From assembly GCA_038373885.1 (NCBI GenBank), contig JAWZYV010006116.1, forward strand, positions 72,001 through 136,000: a DNA stretch of 64,000 nucleotides, in the 5' to 3' direction. The translations under genes and the position numbers were made by a program. The notes under the pieces are model-generated. The model was given only the letters and a program-made list of their open reading frames with translations. It had not been told where the DNA came from and did no database searches. Below are positions 56,601 through 64,000 of the stretch, piece after piece (the stretch's first letter is position 1; each line of letters starts with the position of its first letter). The stretch is from Cheiracanthium punctorium. Taxonomy: Eukaryota > Arthropoda > Arachnida > Araneae > Cheiracanthiidae.

Positions 56601-58690
56601 CATGCGAGAGATACACCTGGTTGTTGTAAGTGCAGGCGAATTAACTAATAAATAAAGATAAGTATGATTTTTGAAAGATTATAAAAAGTTTAGTACTGAC
56701 AATAGGGAACGATTTAAGAATGTATTCTTTTCTAAAATGGTACTCACAGTTCTATCAAACTGCCTTGGTTTCATAAAAAAGATGTTTGATCTGCAGAAAA
56801 TTGATCACTGAAAATTAAGTATAATTTTGACGTTTCTTTATGTTAATGTTTTTTTATGTAATATTCTTTGTGCGAATACCAAGTACGAATTTCAATGCAG
56901 TTTCATTTTATCATTCGATATGAGCTTGAAATAGAGTTCATCAATAAAATCTATTTTGAGGAATTTCTTCTATGTTGCATTCAAAGTTAACATTTACAAA
57001 GTTTTAAGTCACGTCTAAGTTATGTTATATTAAGGTGTATCCAGAACGTGGGTTTTTTGGTGATCCAAGATTCATAGGTCTAGGATTTTCAGGCTTTTAT
57101 TATTATCTCCCAAATGTCCAACATGTCTTTATGAAAGTGAAAGAGTCCATTAAAATATGTGAGAAAAGATTCTTCGGTATTCGTAACACAAGTAATACAC
57201 GAACTTCCAGGCGCTTCCGTAAACGACTCTTCTAGTTTATAAATTCTGATTTGAATGGCAGCTGTGAGCATAATGTGAAAATGACATGCAGCACCAAATT
57301 AAAATACATTTCTAGTCACAGTTTTCATATTAAACACTTGAGTAATAAGACATGTACACTTTCAGATCATTCATTCGCAGTGAAATGAAATCCTAAAGAT
57401 ATTTTAGAATAGACTAAGTTGGACGAATGGTGATCTCACGATGTGGAGTTAAACCTATGGTCTGTATAATAGTATAAAAGCCTCTCTCTTATTCACAAAA
57501 TTTTATTAACACATGCAACTGTAAAGCGCATTAGAAATTCAAAATATCTATTTCTATGGAAGCTGCTAGGAAGAGAGGGGGTGGGGATATTCTTACAAGC
57601 ACTCTAAATGAAAGCTAAAGATGTCCAGATGCATCATTTCTGTTAATTTGAAAGTGGGTCGTTAAGTTTTTATTAATCTATAACGGACTAGCATTGCATT
57701 TTCGTAACACTTTAAAAGTAATTTTGCAAAATGTAAAAGTTTAGACTGTGCTATACTTTTTCTATTCATCTTAAAGATGATTATTTTTGAAAATTCTATT
57801 TTCGAATTCTGAAATGTATAGGTCCTATTATGTTATAAATGTGGTCACTGTTATTATATTCACTTTTATTTCGTTAAAAAAATTAAGTGTAGTGAAAAAT
57901 CTGAATTTTATTTGGCCAATGATTGATTACTATTTTCATCTGAAAGAAAATCTGAAGAGTCAGTTTATTATTTAGTTATTCAGTTTTTTACTATTGCATT
58001 TTGTAGAAGAGAAAAAGATTCCTAATAATACCACAGTTAAAAAATTATGACTATATAAAAAGATGCACATATCGGATGTACTTTTAAGGTCAAATTCTAT
58101 AAGCTATGATTTCGACAAACCAATATGATTGAATTCGAAGAGATAAATGGAAAATGACGTCCGTAATAATGACTAATGAGTTCTCAACTTTGCTAACATG
58201 GATAGCTAAGTGGTTATGCTATGAATATAAGCTAAAACTCAATATGTATGATAATATTGCATAGAATTTGCATTCTTTGTGGTTGAAGAACTGCATATTG
58301 TGGTGGTTAGCCTGTTTAACACTGTTAATAACACTACGACTAAAACAACAACAGTAACTAAAAAGTAGGTATACCAATCAAAAATAAATAATTAAAACGA
58401 TGAATGCACTTATATGAATGTATTTTTCAAACAAATACATTTACATTTAGACAAAAATTAATAATGATTTTTATCTACGCAATATCAGAGCCTAAGAGAA
58501 AAAAAACTGTGGATCTGGTTTCTGAATATATCTCTAGTAAGCTCTTGAATATATTAAATTCAAGAGCTCTTGAATATATTAAATTACCTTTGAAAAATAA
58601 GACAAACTGTTCAAAAGTATTTTGCATTTTAGAATGATTTGTTTTGTTTTCAGAACAAAATATATCAGAATTAATGGCTTTTCTTCATAG

Positions 58691-58870
58691 TACTCTGCAG
58701 CTATTCAAGAAGGAAATGAAGCCGTTGTTCATCATATGGAAGTATTTCATTGTGAAGTGGATGCGAAAGAAAAATTACCCCCATGGAATGGACCGTGCTC
58801 AGATCCTTCAAAACCTGAAATTTTAGAACCTTGTAAAAGAGTGTTGGCTGCGTGGGCTATGGGAGCACTG
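58691..58870 (+). CDS. DBH/MOXD1-like monooxygenase, exon with HHM copper-ligand motif
   Basis: Internal exon of 60 codons, phase 0 at both ends: acceptor TTTTCTTCATAG before TAC, donor CTG/GTAAGA after 58870. Translation YSAAIQEGNEAVVHHMEVFH, then CEVDAKEKLPPWNGPCSDPS and a CKRVLAAWAMGAL end. GNEAxVHHMEVF is the signature of the family; its two His are ligands of the first copper (CuH) site in PHM and DBH. The Cys residues HC, GPC and PCK fit the conserved disulfide set. A frame-shadow ATG frame (58644-58826) covers the same bases and should be ignored. The next exon, expected to start with a YP...GG block and supply the third CuH His and the CuM ligands, was not found before 64000. Confidence 0.96.
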
Positions 58871-59034
58871 GTAAGAAGTCTCAAAATATCTTAAGAGTTA
58901 TTTCTAAAATGTAAACTTTGTAACATTCTTTTTTCTCGCTCAGTAAGTACTGCATCAAAAAAGCAAAAATTCATTAAAGAAACATCCACTTGCTCTTTAT
59001 TTGGCCGTTATTCATCCCACAGTAAAGTTATATA

Positions 59035-60328
59035 GAGGGTATCCAGTGCCAACGGTGCCCAATTGCTATTTCCTAAACCGTTAGTCATAGACACATAGTT
59101 CCAATTGTAAAAATGCTCTAAATTGTAAAATCTATTATATCAGAAACAATCGAAGTCCATAAATCAATTTCTGTAAAAACGAAAACTTAATTTTTTATAC
59201 TGTCCCCCAGTCCTATCAGTTATATTTAGGAAAATTTTCTTTGTACAATTTCATGCAAAATTTAAAAAAATTCGCTCTTCTAGGACCAAAATTCACAGAG
59301 TTATGAAGCAGTAAACATTTTGACTTCACTTTTCCACGTTTAAAAATGTCCCGTTACGGTAAACCGTTAAGGGACCATATAAATATTGAAATTTTAAATT
59401 ATAGATTATAATTTCATTTGCGGAGAAAGAAGCAAAACTTACTAATCTTTAAGCAAAGGGTTATAGTCAGGCTCTATAAAAATCTATCCGGGATCAGACT
59501 TACTAAGTCGTATACATGCGTAGTATGTATACGACTGTATGTATGTTTGTATTTTAATGCAGATGTGCAACGCCGAGTATGCTACGCAAAGTCAAGAAGA
59601 CATTTTTACTTGGTGCATATTTGCATTGCACCGAAGGAAGCTATACTTTGAGCAAATGTTACGCTAACAGGATTTGTAATATTATTTTAAGTTTCTAAAA
59701 TGCATATATTCGTATTTTAAAATGTTTCATTTTTTAATTTAATGTTTAATGATGTGTTTTATTCTCTTCTTTTTGTATTTTAAGTTATTGAACACCAGTT
59801 CATTTAAAGAACTCTTTAAAATATTTATTTTCAGTATGAGCTATATTTTTATGTCAGTTTATTGGATACACATAATTAAACGCTAATCTTCTTTATTGCA
59901 ATCTACAATCGTAAAACAGTTGATGAAATTGCTAATAAATATTAAAAGGTTCAAAACCATGTACATTAATTTTTCTGAAATTCATTTTGTATACAGCCCC
60001 TATTTCGCATCTCGAAAAGTGCTCTAACTTTAAGCAGCTGTAACTCGGTGAATTTTGGTCGTAGAAAGACATTTTTTAAAAAAATTATTTATTTTTTTTT
60101 ATTTTGCGTGAAATTGTATAAGGGACATTTTTGTAAATATAACTGATAGGAGCGGGGGTCCGTATAAAAATTTAAATTTTGTAATTTTTATAGGAATTGA
60201 TTTATTGACTTCAACTGTTTCAGATATAACAGATTATACAATTTAAAGCACTTCTGCATCTGGAACTATGTTTCTTTGACTAAGGTTTAGGAAACAGCCA
60301 TTGGGCATCGTTAGCACTGGACACCTTG
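59035..60328. mobile_element. Foldback element with TATCCAGTGCC ends, nested in element D
   Basis: Left end GAGGGTATCCAGTGCCAACG and inverted right end CAAGGTGTCCAGTGCTAACG lie next to TA on both sides (59033-59034 and 60329-60330). The arms remain inverted for some 300 bp (GCCCAATTGC..., TTTCCTAAACC, ACATAGTTCCA, ATCAGTTATATTTA, GACCAAAATTCAC). The loop (59300-60040) has one short frame at 59418-59651 without motif. Confidence 0.82.
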
Positions 60329-61131
60329 TACATACCATTCATGTGCAAATAACGCATACTTTAATTTTCTCGTAATTTATTTTGCATAAGGGACCGTTTT
60401 CATATCTAATTCTGCATCAACTTCTTTTTTCTCAATAGCAACATTCTATTTTGACTTTATTAAACGAAAGAAAGCCTTCTAATTAACCTAAATATAATTT
60501 TTCACCAATTTTCTACGATAATTTCCGGAACAAAGAAGTAAATATCATTTACAAGGAAAATACTGTTTCTTGTCTTACAGTATTTTGTACAAAGAATATC
60601 AGGAGTAAAATTTAGAACATTTAGTCAGTGGTCCAAAGACCAGTGAATCCACAATTTCTCTCGTCCGTATACATGGTTAAAAAAATTCAAAACAACTGCT
60701 TACGATTTTGAAAATCTTTATCGTTATGAAACTGTTATTGCGTATTTGAAGGTTCTCTTAGACAGGTGAAATGTTGCCACGAGTAAGAGGCTGTTCTCTG
60801 CTCTTTTGACTACAAGCATGAATGTCACTCAGCTATGGTCGTACACGAAGAATGGTTTCATGATTAAAAATTTATTTGAAAACTTATTTTTTGAATTTCA
60901 TGTAAAAAACGCAAATACTTTTTCCCAACCCTAATATTATCAGTGTGTTTGTTATTTCACTTTCTTCATTAATTATTATCGTTTGCAGTGTGCAATATTT
61001 TATAAAACTTTTGTCTGTAGTTTAATTTACCGCCTCATAAAAATTTAGCCAACAAAATGTCATTTTCAATGTTCGATAAAGTATGAGGAAGTCCAAAGAT
61101 CTCATGTTTCAGATATTAAAAGTGGTCAAAG

Positions 61132-61286
61132 CATGTAAGCATCCAGAGGGGTGGAGGGGCTGCAGTCCCCCCAAATGCGAAATGTGACCTTTTATTTAGC
61201 TTACAATTAAAACTTAGCTTATAATTTGACACGCAGACACCCCCTCCCCTCCCCCACCCCGAAATGAAATCCTGGCTACGCTACTG
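61132..61286. repeat. Decayed hAT-like MITE (GGCTACGCTACTG end)
   Basis: The right end CCTGGCTACGCTACTG is a common hAT MITE terminus, with runs of C and G inside. The proposed left end CATGTAAGCATCCAG matches only in part. Flanking octamers GGTCAAAG and GGTCAGAT share six of eight bases. Confidence 0.5.
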
Positions 61287-62109
61287 GGTCAGATTCATGC
61301 CTGGAATGTTGAGGATGTTAGTTTTTCAAAAATAGCACGTTGTATTTTAAGACATGCGTTTATTGCATCTAATTCCATACATGGAAATTTTTTATTTGGG
61401 GGAAAATAGAATGGATGCAACAATAGACGTTTTATAGAATTACCATCAAACTGTGCAAACCTCCAATTTATTTTCTTCAAAATTTACTCTTTTTTAATAT
61501 CGCTCACTTTAATTATTTCTGTGCAAAAGAAATCTAATTTGCATTTTTTTAAACCCAATTTTCAAAAAACTGTGACTTAATAAATTTATATATGGCCCCA
61601 ACTCATAAAAATAAGACATTTGATTTATTTTTATAAGAAAAGCTACTGAACGTAAAAATTTGAAATTTTGGCACAGCCATGTAAAATTATTTTCTGCGTC
61701 TATTTCCACTGAAATTTGGTTAGATCGCTATTATTATTTCTTTCGGAAATTAAAATCATAAATCATAATTCATATTAATAATTTATTGAAAAACTACAAT
61801 AGTAGTAAATTGTGTTGGGCAATTTAGTTCTTATAGTGGAGGGGAAAATCATCTTCTTGAGATCCATTTTAAACGAGAAATGAGCTAAAATATTAAAAAA
61901 AAATATTTAACGTAGGGAAGGGAAATTTTCTAAGCTCAAAATTCATTAATTTTTAGTTCAAATGTATTGAAAATCGGTATCCGGGGTTAAAATGAGCTAA
62001 ACTTTTGAAAAATTTAGTGAAATCTTGCTATCGTCCTTGTAAACAAAAAGGTGGAGCGAATTTAAATGTGGAGATCTACCCTTAAATTTTTTTTATACAT
62101 CGTAACATG

Positions 62110-62240
62110 AATATCGGATTTGTGTGCTTTGCTCGAAGCCCGCTTATAAATCCTTGTCAGATGGACGACACAAGGGGGGGGGTGCCTTCCGTGGGGGGGG
62201 GGTTTCTAAGGTGTCCTAGCCCGTATTTACGCGAAGTTCT
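62110..62240 (-). repeat. SINE-like repeat family II, fragment
   Basis: Contains GGTGCCTTCCGTGGGGGGGG, TTTCTAAGGTGTCCTAGCCC and GTATTTACGCGAAGTTC, shared with the other family II copies. Lies near the right end of element D. Confidence 0.7.
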
Positions 62241-62360
62241 AATACATCAAATTACAGTGTACGTGGATCGTAAACGATTGGTATATGTAACTTTGCTGTA
62301 CAACGAACGACAGCCGAATAAAGTGCAATTGGGCGTTTTTTTCCCCCGCCTTAGATGTAC

Positions 62361-64000
62361 ATTGCTAAATGTATCAAAATAGAAGATTTAATTTTTGACA
62401 AATTGGAAACGCATGAAAATACAAAAGCTTTATTCGTGTATAGGAGCTTTTCAATCGCTGTTTTACTTAGCTTTGGAATTCACTGACAAATAAATTTAAA
62501 ACACTAATCGCTGACTTTATGATGATTTGTTTCCATACTAAAAACTTATAAAAATTGTTTTAACTGTATGGCTTCTTTCGAGAACTGATTTTAAGATTTA
62601 TTGAGTAACACAAAAGCAATAAGACTTGGATTCAGGCGACGTAATTCGTAGCTATTATCTGGGCTCAGTGGTTACAAAAACCATACGATTTGATGTCATT
62701 TGGATTAAGCTTTTACTGAAATATTTTAATTTTTCCAATGAAAGATGCTTGATTTTTTTCAAACTAAAAGGGAACGGAAAACGAAACGAAACAATGCAAA
62801 AAAAAAAAAAAAAAGCAAGAGCTGAAGTGTACATTCTCTATTCAAATAACTGTCGATATTATGTATATTTTTCGCAGAGAAAAATATATTAAGTAAAAAT
62901 TTCAACTTACGACAGACTATAAACCATCTGACTTTTCGTGGTAGAATATTATTATTTTTTATTAGAATACCTTGCGTTTTGATCTTAATTAATCTTAAAA
63001 GTGTTAGATTATTTTTAAGATTAATTTATATGAAAAAAAAAATTACGTCGTTTTTTCCAAGCAATATTGAATTATAGGAAAATTAAGCAAAATCGAAAAG
63101 TAATTACTTAATGAATAAACATGATTAATATTAAATTAAATTAACTTTACAGTCTTTTCTTTAAAACGGAATCTAAAAAACCAATAACATTAGTCTAAAA
63201 AAAAAAAAAAAGAAATAAAATTAATGTAGAAATTTTTAATGAATAAGTTAAAAAAGAAGAATATTTTCTGAAGTAAGTTTTTTGTTATAATTAATAAGAT
63301 ATTTTCTCATTATCAGTGGAATTATTTTATTCTGAGGACTAGAATTAATTATCTAACTGAAATGACTGAAAACGGCTAATTTATAATTAAGACATAATTA
63401 CCTTTTCAAGATAATTATAATAAAAATTTCACTAGTGTTGGTTTGGGTCTTGAGAAATTCTATCTGCATTTCATAACATACTAAATTTAGTAAGAGGAAA
63501 AGCTATTATTTTTTTGTTCCGCAAATAAGTTTTATTGTCAGACGCATTTTTTAATCTTTCTTAAAATTTCATGTTCAGTTAAAGGATACATGCTTCAGGC
63601 AAACATGGAACAAGATAATATGTCACATGCTTTTGATGTATTTAGCTGTAAATCAAGAAATTGTGCACAGTAATATATATATATATATATATATAGTGTG
63701 TTTACTTGTAAGAAAATAATATTGTTATTATTTTATAGGTAAAAATCTTTTGTAATTTTAAGGGTCTTTAAATTGCCGTTTTCATCCAGAAAGCATAAAA
63801 ATAGTTTAAAAAAAGAAAACGATACATCATATGACATTATGATTACCGGGATTTGCGCAAGATATAGGAGGCTGATGATATATGCTACGAACTCAGATAT
63901 TTGGAAGAACTGTTATGCATAAGGTTAGGCGTGTAGTTTTGCCTGCATTAATACGACTCTTTAAGTTAGTAGTATTATTACTTAGAATATAATATCAAAA
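62361..64000. other. AT-rich sequence, no gene recognised; probably intron
   Basis: No exon of the monooxygenase and no transposon ends were seen. Homopolymer A runs occur at 62800-62815 and 63198-63211, and a (TA)n run at 63671-63695. Confidence 0.5.

Larger units (their letters stand above)
43499..58690 (+). other. Intron (15,192 bp) of the monooxygenase gene
   Basis: Runs from GTACAT to CTTTTCTTCATAG. It holds a mariner relic, the 47.3-52.5 kb transposon-protein relic split by the foldback element with its Tc1, and a SINE. Stretches 45030-46320, 46500-47280 and 53070-58690 are AT-rich with no gene recognised. Candidate unpaired mariner-like termini occur at 46494 (CCCAGGTGTCCCAAAACAG) and 46830 (CAGGAGGGTTATAATT). 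Confidence 0.85.
58960..62360. mobile_element. Element D, homologue of element C, with later insertions
   Basis: The left part (58975-59033) matches the left end of C (CCACTTGCTCTTTATTTGG, CAGTAAAGTTATATA). The interior 60340-60985 matches 36265-36850 over about 600 bp (TTTAGTCAGTGGTCCAA, GTTATTGCGTATTTGAAG, GAATGGTTTCATGATT, TTTCATGTAAAAAACGCAA). The right part (62265-62345) matches the right end of C (AACGATTGGTATATGTAACT). A foldback element, a hAT-like MITE and a SINE fragment have inserted. No coding capacity was recognised. Confidence 0.72.

Noticed and set aside
57035..57235. 66-codon frame VYPERGFFGDPRFIGLGFSG, considered as the next monooxygenase exon because of its YP/G content
   Set aside because: It lies before the third exon, and its sequence does not match the expected YPxEAGxxxGGPG block.
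58644..58826. Frame starting MFSEQNISELMAFLHS over the third monooxygenase exon
   Set aside because: It is the exon read in the wrong frame. The correct frame has HHMEV and proper splice sites.

Overview
The window is AT-rich eukaryotic nuclear DNA, most likely from an arthropod and plausibly a chelicerate such as a spider. This rests on three things: spliceosomal exons separated by introns of 8.6 and 15.2 kb, dense nested DNA transposons (Tc1/mariner, hAT-like, pogo-like), and Tc1 transposases of a type I remember as common in spiders. There is no sign of bacterial gene organisation, CRISPR, rRNA or a functional tRNA gene. The organism assignment is inference.

Host gene. I can support one host protein-coding gene, on the + strand: a dopamine-beta-hydroxylase-like copper monooxygenase (DBH/MOXD1 family). 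Three internal exons are visible at 34658-34831, 43412-43498 and 58691-58870. All are phase 0 with canonical AG/GT borders, and they join into one uninterrupted stretch of 147 residues. It runs from the end of the DOMON domain into the first copper domain, including the HHMEV copper-ligand motif. The upstream DOMON and signal-peptide exons and the downstream catalytic exons were not found and are probably outside the window.

Layout of the rest. 1-4.6 kb: inverted partial copy of a long foldback element carrying a dead Tc1. 4.8-6.9 kb: palindromic mariner-like MITE, tRNA-derived SINE, and a mariner relic with ~300-bp inverted repeats. 8.2-12.1 kb: two hAT-like elements with perfect 8-bp target duplications, a GGTGGCCC-ended element and a LINE tail. 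13.6-19.4 kb: a 5.8-kb composite bounded by a perfect 8-bp duplication, holding a copia gag relic, an element with tandem-repeat termini, a 200-bp MITE and a hammerhead-like RNA motif. 21.7-26.9 kb: a decayed mariner-family transposase and an apparently intact Tc1 transposon. 27.6-31.8 kb: a decayed Penelope-like retroelement whose endonuclease-like segment precedes the reverse transcriptase, with MITEs nested in it, plus Helitron-like fragments. 32.9-34.3 kb: nested MITEs and a hairpin. 34.7-64 kb: the monooxygenase introns, filled with pogo-like, hAT-like, SINE, foldback and Tc1 insertions.

Nothing here amounts to a multi-gene defence or metabolic system. The most unusual material is mobile-element architecture: the foldback element with an embedded Tc1, the tandem-repeat-ended element, the permuted retroelement, and several insertions whose boundaries can be read to the base.
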